Below, one piece after another: positions 35,348 through 43,895 of a stretch of 64,000 nucleotides of DNA (position 1 is its first letter; the number at the start of each line of letters is the position of its first letter). This DNA comes from Herbidospora sakaeratensis (lineage in GTDB: Bacteria > Actinomycetota > Actinomycetes > Streptosporangiales > Streptosporangiaceae), in contig NZ_BBXC01000019.1 in assembly GCF_001570525.1 (NCBI RefSeq), positions 124,001 through 188,000 on the forward strand. Reading direction: 5' to 3'. The translations under genes and the position numbers were made by a program. The notes below the pieces were generated by a model. It was not told where the DNA came from. It did not search any database and saw only the letters and a list, made by a program, of their open reading frames with translations.

Positions 35348-36164
35348 TCCCGGCCTCCTTCTCGTGGGCCGGCTTGCTCACCTGGGCGTGGCGGCTGACC
35401 TCTTCCTTCAGCCGTACGGTGATCTCGCCGGCCAGACCGGCGACGTCCGCCGACTCGGTGCGGCGCGGTCGTTCGAGCTTGACCGGGTAGTCCTCGATGA
35501 CGGTGCCCGGGCGGCTGGACAGGAGAACCACCCGGTCGCCGAGGCGGACCGCCTCCCGGACGTTGTGGGTGACGAACAGGATCGCGAGGTTGCGCTCGCG
35601 CCAGATGCGCTCCAGCTCGTCGTGGAGCAGGTCGCGGGTCATCGCGTCGAGGGCGCCGAAGGGTTCGTCCATCAGCAGGACGTCGGCCTCCTGGGCGAGC
35701 GCGCGGGCGAGGGAGACGCGCTGGCGCATGCCGCCCGAGAGTTCGTGGGGGCGCTTCTTGGCGAAGCCGCCGAGGTGGACGACGTCGAGGAGCTCGGCCG
35801 CGCGCTCCTTGCGCTGCTTGCGGTCGAGCTTGCGCAGGGCGAGCTCGATGTTGCCGGTGACGGTGAGCCAGGGGAACAGGGCCGGTTCCTGGAACATCAT
35901 GGCGATCTGCTTGCCGCCGGTCTCGATGGTCCCGGCGGTCGGCCGGTCGAGGCCCGCGACGAGGTTGAGCATGGTGCTCTTGCCGCATCCCGACGCGCCG
36001 AGGAGACAGACGAACTCGCCCTGCGCCGCTGAGAGGGAGACCTGGTCGAGGGCGAGCAGGCTGGTGGCGCCCCGGCCGTACACCTTGGAGACGGCGTCCA
36101 GCCGGACGGCGGGCGCGGGGCCCTCCGTCCGGCCGTGGCCGAGCTCCTGGGTAGGAGCTGTCAC
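35337..36164 (-). CDS. sulfonate/taurine-type ABC transporter ATPase
   Basis: A 275-aa ATP-binding subunit of the SsuB/TauB group. Walker A GASGCGKSTM, Q loop MFQEPALFPW, signature LSGGMRQRVSLARAL and Walker B VLLMDEPFGALD are intact. Its GTG at 36164 overlaps the TGA of the binding-protein gene (GTGA), showing coupling. Confidence 0.94.
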   Translation of the reverse strand: MTAPTQELGHGRTEGPAPAVRLDAVSKVYGRGATSLLALDQVSLSAAQGEFVCLLGASGCGKSTMLNLVAGLDRPTAGTIETGGKQIAMMFQEPALFPWLTVTGNIELALRKLDRKQRKERAAELLDVVHLGGFAKKRPHELSGGMRQRVSLARALAQEADVLLMDEPFGALDAMTRDLLHDELERIWRERNLAILFVTHNVREAVRLGDRVVLLSSRPGTVIEDYPVKLERPRRTESADVAGLAGEITVRLKEEVSRHAQVSKPAHEKEAGNVG

Positions 36165-37243
36165 TTGTCGCTCACCGCCGTCTCGCCCTTGGCGGACAGG
36201 ATCCCGTTGAGGGTGGTGAGGTCGTAGATGCCGTTCAGGTCGAGCGGCTTCAGCAGGCCCACCTTGATGGCGTGGTCGGCGCTGCCGACCAGCGAGGAGG
36301 CGATCGGGTCGTTGGTGAACGTGATGTTCTTCAGCGCCGCGTCGAGCACCTCGGGCTTGAGCGGCTTGCCGGTCAGCTTCTCGAGCTGGGCGTTGACCGC
36401 CGTGGCCGCGCCGGCCGGGTCGGAGTTGATGAAGGCGGTCGACTCGACGTGGCCCTCGATCAGCTTCTTGACCAGGTCGGGGTGCTCCTTGGCCCACTCC
36501 TGCCGGACGATCAGGTGGGTGATCACGAACTGCTTGTTCGGCCACAGGTCGCGCTCGTCGATCAGGATCTTGCCGCCGCTCTCCTGGATCAGGCGGCTGG
36601 CGAAGGGCTCGGGCACCCACGCGCCGTCGATGTCACCGGTGGCGAAGGTCTGCAGGGTCAGCGAGTTCTCCTGCGGCACGATCGACACCTCGCCGCCGCC
36701 CTTGGTGTCGGTCTTGATGCCCTTCTCGTCCAGGTAGTAGCGCAGCGCGACGTCCTGGGTGTTGCCGAGCTGCGGCGTGGCGACCTTCTTGCCCTTGAGG
36801 TCCTCGATCGTGTTGATCTCGGGTTTCACGACCAGGTAGACGCCCCCCGACGCCGCCCCGGCCACGATCTTGATCGCCTGGCCCTTCGACTTCTCCCACG
36901 CGTTGATCGCGGGGTTCGGGCCGATGTACGTCGCGTCGATGGCCCCCGAGAACACCGCTTCGATGGCGGCGGGACCGGCGTTGAAGGTGCTCGTCTTGAG
37001 GGTGACGTCGTCGCCCAGAGCCTTGGTGAAGTAGCCCTTCTCGACGCCGACGAGGGCGGTCGAGTGGGTGATGTTGGGGAAGAACCCGAGCCGGAGCTCG
37101 CTCTTCTCCGCAGGTGCCCCGCCGGCGGGAGCGGAGGCGCCCCCTTCGGCGGTCGTACCGCCCCCGCCGCAGGCGGCCGCGAGCGAGGTGACCATCACCG
37201 CGGCCAGCGCGGCGACTACCCCGCGAACCCTGCGAGCCTTCAT
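36161..37243 (-). CDS. sulfonate/taurine-type ABC transporter substrate-binding lipoprotein
   Basis: A 360-aa lipoprotein. The signal ends in the lipobox LAAAC with C25, followed by a short Gly/Ala linker. The NMT1/SsuA-type fold is recognisable (LRLGFFPNITHSTALVGVEKGYF; AAIEAVFSGAIDATYIGPNPAINAWEKS; GDIDGAWVPEPFASRLI). The HSTALVG segment differs from typical nitrate-binding proteins and fits aliphatic sulfonates or taurine. It is first in a four-gene operon with ATPase, permease and Rrf2. Confidence 0.92.
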   Translation of the reverse strand: MKARRVRGVVAALAAVMVTSLAAACGGGGTTAEGGASAPAGGAPAEKSELRLGFFPNITHSTALVGVEKGYFTKALGDDVTLKTSTFNAGPAAIEAVFSGAIDATYIGPNPAINAWEKSKGQAIKIVAGAASGGVYLVVKPEINTIEDLKGKKVATPQLGNTQDVALRYYLDEKGIKTDTKGGGEVSIVPQENSLTLQTFATGDIDGAWVPEPFASRLIQESGGKILIDERDLWPNKQFVITHLIVRQEWAKEHPDLVKKLIEGHVESTAFINSDPAGAATAVNAQLEKLTGKPLKPEVLDAALKNITFTNDPIASSLVGSADHAIKVGLLKPLDLNGIYDLTTLNGILSAKGETAVSDK

Positions 37244-37262
37244 ACGCTTCTCCCTGATTCCT

Positions 37263-37273
37263 ACTTAATAAGT
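37263..37273. promoter_or_regulatory. palindrome in the sulfonate operon promoter
   Basis: ACTTAATAAGT is a perfect 11-bp palindrome 20 bases upstream of the binding-protein ATG, in an AT-rich stretch that also contains GGGTTAGGTAG. It is a candidate operator for the operon's own Rrf2 protein. Confidence 0.45.
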
Positions 37274-37440
37274 CGGGTTAGGTAGTATTAAAGAGCGATC
37301 CAAGATTCCCGTCAAGCCCGGTAGGTTTTTGGACATGCAATGAACGTCTAGGAGATGTCTATATACTTCCCGTGAATATGAGGGGACGATGTGTGCGCCT
37401 TATAAGCTTTCAGGACACCGTTGGATCGGAGGTGAGGGGC

Positions 37441-38046
37441 GTGACCGTCGCCTACGACGGGCAGGACTACGCGTTCGATCGTGGCCCCTACGAGGTCGCG
37501 GATCTGGATCGCATGCCGAGGGACGCGCGCTACGAGCTCCTCAAGGGATGGATCCTGATGTCGCCCTGGCCGATCGTGCCCCACGAGACCGTGGCGGAAA
37601 ATCTCAGAGACCTCCTGAGGTCTGCCATCAACACGGCCGCAGCCGATCTCGTCGTCCGCGGGCCGACCGACGTCCTCACCGAGCACGGCCTTCTCATACC
37701 TGACGTCGCGGTGATCGATCAGACGGCCGTCGAGCGGTCGACCCGGCAGATGGGACGAGGCCACGAAGCGCGTGACGTGAGACTGGTCGTGGAGATCGTT
37801 TCGCGAGGTAGCGGTAGCGAACGCACCGACTGGTACGAGAAGTTCGACGAGTACGCCGCTTCGGGGATTCCCGAATACTGGATCGTCGAGTTCGAGCCGG
37901 CGTTGTGCATCACTCGCAACAAGCTCGTGTCCGGACACCGCACCTATGAGCGGGTGGAAAGGGTCTTCGCCCGGCATCTGTTCGAATCGGAAGCGCCGGT
38001 TCCCATCGAGTTCGACCCCGCTGTGCTTTTCGAGGTCACGTCCTAG
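37441..38046 (+). CDS. Uma2 family (PD-(D/E)XK fold) protein
   Basis: A 201-aa protein. RYELLKGWILMSPWP, the PDVAVID acidic motif, LVVEIVSRGSGSERTDWYEKFDEYAASGIPEYWIVE and the tail are characteristic of Uma2/DUF820, a restriction-endonuclease-like fold found in many copies in some bacteria. The usual xVEVxSPxxxxxD-K motif is here VEIVSRGSGSERTDWYEK. I chose GTG at 37441 because GGAGGTGA precedes it. Function is unproven. It overlaps the convergent LCP gene by four bases. Confidence 0.85.
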   Translation: MTVAYDGQDYAFDRGPYEVADLDRMPRDARYELLKGWILMSPWPIVPHETVAENLRDLLRSAINTAAADLVVRGPTDVLTEHGLLIPDVAVIDQTAVERSTRQMGRGHEARDVRLVVEIVSRGSGSERTDWYEKFDEYAASGIPEYWIVEFEPALCITRNKLVSGHRTYERVERVFARHLFESEAPVPIEFDPAVLFEVTS

Positions 38047-39326
38047 GCGCAGGATTCGTCGAGGTCGATCGGCTTGTCGGCCTTCGCCTTCGGCTTGGCG
38101 GCCGGGGTCGCCGCGACCGGACGGGCGTCGTCGCCCAGAGCCTCGTCGACCTTCTGCCTGATCAGGTCCCAATCGGGGTTGCCCGTTCTGATGAGGGGCG
38201 GCACGAACTGGAGGCTGGTCAGGTCGGCGTCCTTGACCTTCGGGGCCAGGTCGATCAGGTCGGGCACCAGGCTGCGCGGGATGTCGGTCGACACGTAGCG
38301 TTTGGTCACGTCCGCGATGCGTTCGAAGCCGCGGAGCACCTTCAGCGGGTCGGCCTGGTCGGCCACCGCGTTCAGCAGGCACTTCTGGCGGCCCATGCGC
38401 TGGTAGTCGTCGCTGTCGGTGCGGGAGCGGCCGAACCACAGGGCCTGGGTGCCGTTCAGGTGGTGGGTGCCGGCCTTGATGAGGCCCTCGCGGTAGGCGC
38501 CGAACACGATGTCGTGCTGGACCTTCACCGTCACGCCGCCCATCGCGTTGATGATCTGGGCGAAGCCCCGCATGTCGACCATCGCGTAGTAGTCGACGTC
38601 GAGGCCGAGGATGTCGCCGACCGTCGACTTCAGCAGGTCGGCGCCGGACTTTCCGTGGTCTTCGCCCCACTGGAAGACCTCGTTGAGCAGCGCGGCCGGC
38701 GGGTAGTCGTCGATGGGCACGTTCTGCAGGTTGCGCGGCAGGGAGAACAGGACCGACTCCCCCGTACGGGTGTCGACCGACGCCACGGTCATGCTGTCGG
38801 TCCGGGCGCCGGGGCGGTTCTCGGCCGAGTCGGCGCCGACGAGCAGGATGTTCAGGCGTTCGCGGCCGGCCCAGGGGTCGACCACCGGGGTCACCACCCC
38901 GGTCTCCGTCAGGGGCGCCGGGTCGTCGGCGACGAAGACCGTGCTGACGACCTCGTTCGACACGTACGCCAGCCGTGACGCGTAGCCCAGCGGCGCGGCC
39001 ACCAGCACGCAGAGCCCGGCGACGGCGAGCAGGGGCAGGCCGAAGCGCACCCGCCGGGGGCGGATCACCAGCCACGACCAGACGATGACCGCCGCCCACG
39101 CCACCGCCAGCACGACCCCGGCGGCGACGACGACGTCGAGCCGCCGCAGCGGCAGCGTCGGCGCGTTGCCCACGACGGTCGCGGCGGCCGTGAGCAGGGT
39201 CAGCCACACGGCCGCGAGGGTCAGGCCGGTGCGGGTGCGGCCGGTCCAGATGTGCGCGACGCCCCACAGGAGCGTCGAAGCGAGCGTCAGGGTGAGGGCC
39301 CTGCGCAGGCTCCGGTTTTCGCGCAT
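38043..39326 (-). CDS. LytR-CpsA-Psr (LCP) family cell-wall ligase
   Basis: A 427-aa membrane protein with four hydrophobic segments in the first 120 residues. The extracellular LCP domain includes NILLVGADSAENRPGARTDSMTVASVD, LFSLPRNLQNVPI, VDYYAMVDMRGFAQIINAMGGV and ALWFGRSRTDSDDYQRMGRQ. The conserved Arg/Asp residues that bind pyrophosphate-polyprenyl are present. LCP enzymes attach secondary polymers to peptidoglycan. Unusually for the family, it has more than one N-terminal helix. It is 30 bases downstream of a second LCP gene. Confidence 0.92.
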   Translation of the reverse strand: MRENRSLRRALTLTLASTLLWGVAHIWTGRTRTGLTLAAVWLTLLTAAATVVGNAPTLPLRRLDVVVAAGVVLAVAWAAVIVWSWLVIRPRRVRFGLPLLAVAGLCVLVAAPLGYASRLAYVSNEVVSTVFVADDPAPLTETGVVTPVVDPWAGRERLNILLVGADSAENRPGARTDSMTVASVDTRTGESVLFSLPRNLQNVPIDDYPPAALLNEVFQWGEDHGKSGADLLKSTVGDILGLDVDYYAMVDMRGFAQIINAMGGVTVKVQHDIVFGAYREGLIKAGTHHLNGTQALWFGRSRTDSDDYQRMGRQKCLLNAVADQADPLKVLRGFERIADVTKRYVSTDIPRSLVPDLIDLAPKVKDADLTSLQFVPPLIRTGNPDWDLIRQKVDEALGDDARPVAATPAAKPKAKADKPIDLDESCA

Positions 39327-39356
39327 GACGTCCCGTATGCCCTGTTCGATACGGGT

Positions 39357-40763
39357 TTAACGTGTCGTGCAGGTGTCGTGGGTCGCGTCGAAGCCCTCGA
39401 CGTCCTCGATGCTGGTCTTCGGTTCCTTGAGGCCCTGGTAGTCGGCGCCGAGCACCAGCACGACCTGCTGCGTCGTGCCGTTCTTGACGTTGAAGGTGGT
39501 CGACTTCAAGAGCTCGCGGAAGACACGCGCCGCGCGCGTCTGGCCGTTCGGGGTGTACTTCACGAACGTCTTCGCGTAGGGCTTGGGCGCGTCCTCGACG
39601 CCGAGGATGTGGTAGCCGCGCTGTTCGAGGATCGCGGCCACGTTGGTGGCCAGGCCCGAGCGGCCCGAGCCGTTCTGCACGACGACGTGGATCTGGCTCT
39701 TGGGGATCTTCTGCTCGCCCGATTCGAGCTTCGAGGTCAGCTGGTCTTTGGCGACCATCGTGAACAGGCCCTTGGCCTGGGGCTGCGTCCACTCGACCCG
39801 GCCGGGGCTGGTCAGCGAGTAGTGCCACGGCGTGGTGATGAACCGGATCGAACCGGCCTTCAGGCCCTCGGCGCTCAGCGCCAGGTCCTTCAGCACCGAC
39901 GGGGTCAGCTCGGGGTCGGTGGTGATCGACTTGGTCACCGCGTCGAGCAGGGCGAGCAGCGCGCCGGGGTTGGCGAGGGTCTCGCCGCTCATCGCCTTCT
40001 TCGCCATCGAGGCCAGGAACATCTGCTGGCGCTGGATGCGGCCGATGTCGGAGCCGTCGCCGAGGCTGTAGCGGGCGCGCACGTAACCGAGGCTCTGTTC
40101 GCCGTTGAGGGTCTGCTTGCCGGGCGCGAGGGTCAGCAGGGCCTTCTTGTCGCTGATGCCGGGTTCCGGTACGCAGACCGGCACGCCCCCCAGCGCGTCG
40201 ACCATGGCCTTGAAGCCGGTGAAGTCGACCTTCACGTAGTGGTCGATGTGGATCTTGGTGAGCGTCTCGATCGTCTTCCAGGTGCAGCCGATGCCGCCCG
40301 AGTTGAACGACTCGTTGATCATGCCGACGTGGGCGTTCTGGCCGGGGAAGCCCTTCCGGGCCCGGCAGGCCGGCAACTGGACGAGGGAGTCGCGCGGGAA
40401 GCTGATCAACGTGGCGCCGTCACGCTTGGGGGAGATGTGGGCCAGGATGATCGTGTCGGTGCGCTCCCCGGCGAAGGAGCCGTATCGGGCGTTCGCGCCG
40501 TTGCGCTGGTCGGAGCCCACGATGAGCACGTTCAGCGCCGGGTTGATCTTGTCGGGCCGGGCGCCGAGATCGGCCGTCGGGATCGACTCGTGCTTGACGT
40601 TCGTCGTGACCTTCACATAGCCGGTGACCACGAAGCTCACCGCCCCGACCACCACGCCCATGACGGCCGCGATCAGCACCTGCACCCACGCCACCCACAG
40701 GCGGCGGGGCCGCTCCTGGATCGGCGGCAGCACCAGCTCCGGACGCACGTCGACCTGACTCAA
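39357..40763 (-). CDS. LCP family protein with LytR C-terminal domain
   Basis: A protein of about 468 aa. A cytoplasmic Pro/Arg-rich start is followed by one transmembrane helix (about 28-50), the LCP domain (NVLIVGSDQRNGANARYGSFAGERTDTIILAHI; LISFPRDSLVQLP; SLGYVRARYSLGDGSDIGRIQRQQMFL), and a LytR_C domain near residues 355-440 (IHVVVQNGSGRSGLATNVAAIL). The start is uncertain: TTG at 40763 behind GGGGGT, or an upstream TTG at 40817. Together with the following LCP gene it forms a cell-wall ligase pair. Confidence 0.9.
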   Translation of the reverse strand: MSQVDVRPELVLPPIQERPRRLWVAWVQVLIAAVMGVVVGAVSFVVTGYVKVTTNVKHESIPTADLGARPDKINPALNVLIVGSDQRNGANARYGSFAGERTDTIILAHISPKRDGATLISFPRDSLVQLPACRARKGFPGQNAHVGMINESFNSGGIGCTWKTIETLTKIHIDHYVKVDFTGFKAMVDALGGVPVCVPEPGISDKKALLTLAPGKQTLNGEQSLGYVRARYSLGDGSDIGRIQRQQMFLASMAKKAMSGETLANPGALLALLDAVTKSITTDPELTPSVLKDLALSAEGLKAGSIRFITTPWHYSLTSPGRVEWTQPQAKGLFTMVAKDQLTSKLESGEQKIPKSQIHVVVQNGSGRSGLATNVAAILEQRGYHILGVEDAPKPYAKTFVKYTPNGQTRAARVFRELLKSTTFNVKNGTTQQVVLVLGADYQGLKEPKTSIEDVEGFDATHDTCTTR

Positions 40764-40835
40764 CGCCCAACCCCCGGGAAAACGGTCCGGGGGCCACCCC
40801 CCGGTCAACCGCAGCAAAGTGTAACGACGAATCCC

Positions 40836-41855
40836 CTAATGCCCGGCCGAAACCGGCGGTCCGGTGCTTCCGCGAGGATTCAGACTGGCCGCCCGGTCTT
40901 CGAACGAACCGGGCTCGGAGCCGTCGATCAGGTCGAGCAGCATACGCGCGGCGTGCGCCCCATAGGCCGGGATATCCCTGGTCAGGGCGGTCAGCGGGGG
41001 GCGTACGACCTGAGAGAGGGGCGAGTCGTCCCAGGCCACGATCGACAGGTCGGCGGGCACGGCCAGGCCCATCTCCTGGGCGACGGAAAGGCCGGCGACG
41101 GCCATGATGTCGTTGTCGTAGACGATCGCGGTGGGCCTGACCCGCGACGACAACAACCGCCGGGTGGCCCGCGCGCCCTCCTCGCCGGTGTAGTCGGTGT
41201 GCACGACCGGGCAGTCGTCGAGCCCGGCGCAGGCGAGCGCGAACTCGCGGTCGCGCAGCGTGGTGTGCACGAGTTTCGGCAGGCCCGCAATTCGGGCGAT
41301 GCGCCGGTGGCCGAGGGCGGTGAGGTAGTCGACGGTCTCGCGTACGGGAGCGCCCTCGTCGGACCAGACCGGCACCAGCGTGCCCGCGCCCGACGGGTCG
41401 CCGATGACGACGACCGGCATGCCGAGTTCCTCCATGACCGGCACGCGCGGGTCGTCGACGTGGAGGTCGACCAGGAACGCGCCGTCGATGCGGCCCTCGC
41501 CCCACCAGCGCTGGTGGACGGCGATCTCGCCGTCGTGGTCGCCGACGACCTGGAGCATGAGCGCGAAGTCGCGCGCCGACAACTCGGCCTCCAGGCCGCT
41601 GATCAGCTCCATGAAGAACGGTTCCATGCCGAGGATGCGGGCCGGACGGCACAGCGTCAGGCCGATCGCGTTGGCCCGGGCGCCGTTCAGGGCGCGGGCG
41701 GCGCTGTTCGGTCGCCAGCCGATTTCATCGGCTATCGCAAGAATGCGCTGCCGGGTGGACTCCGATACACCGGGCTGCCCGTTGAGCGCATAGGACACCG
41801 CACCCTTCGAAACCCCCGCCTGACGTGCGATGTCAGAGATCGTCGGTCTTTTCAC
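40836..41855 (-). CDS. LacI family transcriptional regulator (CebR/ManR-like)
   Basis: A 339-aa repressor. The HTH is TISDIARQAGVSKGAVSYALNGQPGVSESTRQRI, and the periplasmic-binding-protein domain contains TAIVYDNDIMAVAGLSVAQEMGLAVPADLSIVAWDDSPLSQ. It is divergent from the beta-mannoside transport/hydrolysis operon. A perfect TGGGAGCGCTCCCA site, the operator recognised by CebR and CelR-type LacI proteins, lies between the two. It is probably the oligosaccharide-sensing repressor of the operon. Confidence 0.93.
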   Translation of the reverse strand: MKRPTISDIARQAGVSKGAVSYALNGQPGVSESTRQRILAIADEIGWRPNSAARALNGARANAIGLTLCRPARILGMEPFFMELISGLEAELSARDFALMLQVVGDHDGEIAVHQRWWGEGRIDGAFLVDLHVDDPRVPVMEELGMPVVVIGDPSGAGTLVPVWSDEGAPVRETVDYLTALGHRRIARIAGLPKLVHTTLRDREFALACAGLDDCPVVHTDYTGEEGARATRRLLSSRVRPTAIVYDNDIMAVAGLSVAQEMGLAVPADLSIVAWDDSPLSQVVRPPLTALTRDIPAYGAHAARMLLDLIDGSEPGSFEDRAASLNPRGSTGPPVSAGH

Positions 41856-41903
41856 GAACCCACCCCGTCGTGCGACTTAACTGGTTCAGCTTATATCAGC
41901 CTA

Positions 41904-41933
41904 TTGACACCCCCGTCATGCGGAATTTACGGT
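41904..41933 (+). promoter_or_regulatory. predicted promoter of the beta-mannoside operon
   Basis: TTGACA (41904-41909) and TACGGT (41928-41933) are 18 bases apart. The LacI-type operator lies about 50 bases downstream. Two copies of GGTTCAGC flank the promoter (41883, 41948). Confidence 0.5.
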
Positions 41934-41981
41934 CTCGGTACTTATCCGGTTCAGCCATGAATCACGCATTGGGATCTCCCT

Positions 41982-41995
41982 TGGGAGCGCTCCCA
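41982..41995. promoter_or_regulatory. CebR-type LacI operator
   Basis: TGGGAGCGCTCCCA is a perfect 14-bp palindrome identical to the published CebR/CelR operator of Streptomyces and Thermobifida. It lies 78 bases before the ATG of the binding-protein gene, downstream of the predicted promoter, where a bound LacI protein would act as a roadblock. Confidence 0.88.
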
Positions 41996-42072
41996 ACACG
42001 TCGGCCGGGGGCTCCCACCGGCCGACCCATCGGGGTTGGCCAGTTTGTGTGTGGATGCAAGGAGTAGAGACG

Positions 42073-43830
42073 ATGCGGAACCGCGCTACCCGGTTTCTGA
42101 TCCCTATCGTGGCCGCGGGCTTACTCGCGGCCGCGTGTACGAGTGGCGGCACCCCCACCCCCGCCCCGGGAGCGTCGGCGCCGGCCGCTCCGGCTCCCGC
42201 CGCCGAGGGCGGCGCCTTCCCGCGGAACGAGACCCTCTACACCAGCGGCACCCAGTGGGGGCCGCCGGCGAACTTCAACCCCATCCGTGAGTGGGACTCC
42301 GCGACCGGCACCAAGGGCCTGGTCTACGAGACGCTGTTCCACTTCGACCCGGTCGCCGGGAAGCTCACCCCGTGGCTGGCCCAGAGCGGCGCGTGGGTCG
42401 ACGACACGACGTACGAGGTCAAACTGCGCCAGGGCATCACCTGGTCGGACGGCAAGCCGTTCACCGCCGACGACGTCAAGTTCACCTTCGAACTCGGCAA
42501 GATGGAGACGGTCCCCTACCACAACCTGTGGAACTGGCTCTCGGGCGTCGAGGCGCCCGACGCGTCGACCGTGCGGTTCAGCTTCTCCAAGGCCAACTAC
42601 CAGCAGTGGGACTTCAACATCTACAGCCGGTCGATCGTGCCCAAGCACATCTGGGAGGGGCGGGCCGAGAAGGACGTCCTGGACGGGATCAACGAGAACC
42701 CCGTCGGGACCGGCGCGTACAAGTACCACAGCCACGACCAGGACCGCGTCGCGTGGGTGAAGAACGACACCTGGTGGGGCAAGGCCCAGCTCAACCTCGA
42801 CCCGAAGCCGAAGTACATCGTCGACATCGTCAACTCCTCCAACGAGGTGGCGATGGGCCTGCTGCTGCAGAAGGGCCTCGACCTCTCCAACAACTTCCTG
42901 CCAGGCGCGGCCAACCTGGTCAGCGGCAACTTCGGCATCACGACGTTCTACCCCGAGCCGCCCTACATGCTCTCGGCCAACACCGCCTGGCTGGTGCCCA
43001 ACACCACCAAGAAGCCGCTGGACGACGCGGCGTTCCGCAAGGCGCTGGCCACCTCGGTCGACGTGAAGAAGATCGTCGAGGGCGTGTACGGCAACCTCGT
43101 CAAGCCCGCCAGCCCGACCGGCCTGCTGCCGCAGTGGGACCAGTTCGTCGACCAGGCGGTCGTCGGCCAGAAGGGCTTCGCGTTCGACACCGACAAGGCC
43201 AAGCAGATGCTCGCCGCCGCCGGTTACAAGGACGGCAACGGCGACGGCATGGTCGAGAACAAGGACGGCTCGCCGATCGCGCTCAAGCTGATCGTGCCGG
43301 CCGGCTGGACCGACTGGATGGAGGCCATCCGGGTCATCGCCACCGGCGCCAAGGCCGCGGGCATCAACGTCGAGGCCGAGTTCCCCGACTACAACGCGCT
43401 CGTCGAGGCCCGTAACACCGGCAAGTTCGACCTGGTCATCAACAACGAGCGCCAGCTCTCGAACTCGCCGTACACCTACTTCGAGTACGTCTTCCAGCTG
43501 CCCGTCCAGGCCCAGCAGAACACCGTGAACTTCGGCCGGTACGAGAACGAGGAAGCCTGGAAGCTGGTGCAGCAGCTCGACGGCATCAAGACCGACGACG
43601 TCGAGGGCATGAAGAAGGTCTCCTCGCAGATCGAGGGCATCATGCTCGACGAGATGCCGGTGATCCCGCTCTGGTACAACGGCCTCTGGTCGCAGGTCAG
43701 CAGCAGCGTCTGGAAGAACTGGCCCTCCAGCGAGGGCAGCGCGCCCAAGTCGGCGCCCACGATGTGGCGTAACTGGCTCGAACTCGGCGGCTTCGAGTCG
43801 CTCGCGTCGCTGCAGCCGGTCGCTCCCTAG
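42073..43830 (+). CDS. family 5 ABC substrate-binding lipoprotein (oligosaccharide type)
   Basis: A 585-aa lipoprotein (lipobox LLAAAC, C22). The SBP_bac_5 fold is evident in VYETLFHFDPVAGKLTPWLAQSG, LRQGITWSDGKPFTADDVKFTFEL and VPNTTKKPLDDAAFRKALATSVD. Family 5 proteins are best known for peptides, but a subgroup in Thermotoga and actinobacteria binds cello- and manno-oligosaccharides. The beta-mannosidase, ROK and ManA genes downstream favour a sugar ligand. ATG at 42073 follows AAGGAG. A stable hairpin separates it from the permease genes. Confidence 0.93.
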   Translation: MRNRATRFLIPIVAAGLLAAACTSGGTPTPAPGASAPAAPAPAAEGGAFPRNETLYTSGTQWGPPANFNPIREWDSATGTKGLVYETLFHFDPVAGKLTPWLAQSGAWVDDTTYEVKLRQGITWSDGKPFTADDVKFTFELGKMETVPYHNLWNWLSGVEAPDASTVRFSFSKANYQQWDFNIYSRSIVPKHIWEGRAEKDVLDGINENPVGTGAYKYHSHDQDRVAWVKNDTWWGKAQLNLDPKPKYIVDIVNSSNEVAMGLLLQKGLDLSNNFLPGAANLVSGNFGITTFYPEPPYMLSANTAWLVPNTTKKPLDDAAFRKALATSVDVKKIVEGVYGNLVKPASPTGLLPQWDQFVDQAVVGQKGFAFDTDKAKQMLAAAGYKDGNGDGMVENKDGSPIALKLIVPAGWTDWMEAIRVIATGAKAAGINVEAEFPDYNALVEARNTGKFDLVINNERQLSNSPYTYFEYVFQLPVQAQQNTVNFGRYENEEAWKLVQQLDGIKTDDVEGMKKVSSQIEGIMLDEMPVIPLWYNGLWSQVSSSVWKNWPSSEGSAPKSAPTMWRNWLELGGFESLASLQPVAP

Positions 43831-43842
43831 CCAACCCGTCTC

Positions 43843-43876
43843 GGCCCTCCCCGGCACTGCGAAGCCGGGGAGGGCC
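43843..43876 (+). terminator. intercistronic hairpin after the binding-protein gene
   Basis: A perfect 13-bp stem GGCCCTCCCCGGC/GCCGGGGAGGGCC with an 8-base loop and no U-tract. Such hairpins between binding-protein and permease genes usually stabilise the upstream message or partly terminate, giving excess binding protein. Confidence 0.75.
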
Positions 43877-43895
43877 TCCCTAGGGAGAACCCCTC

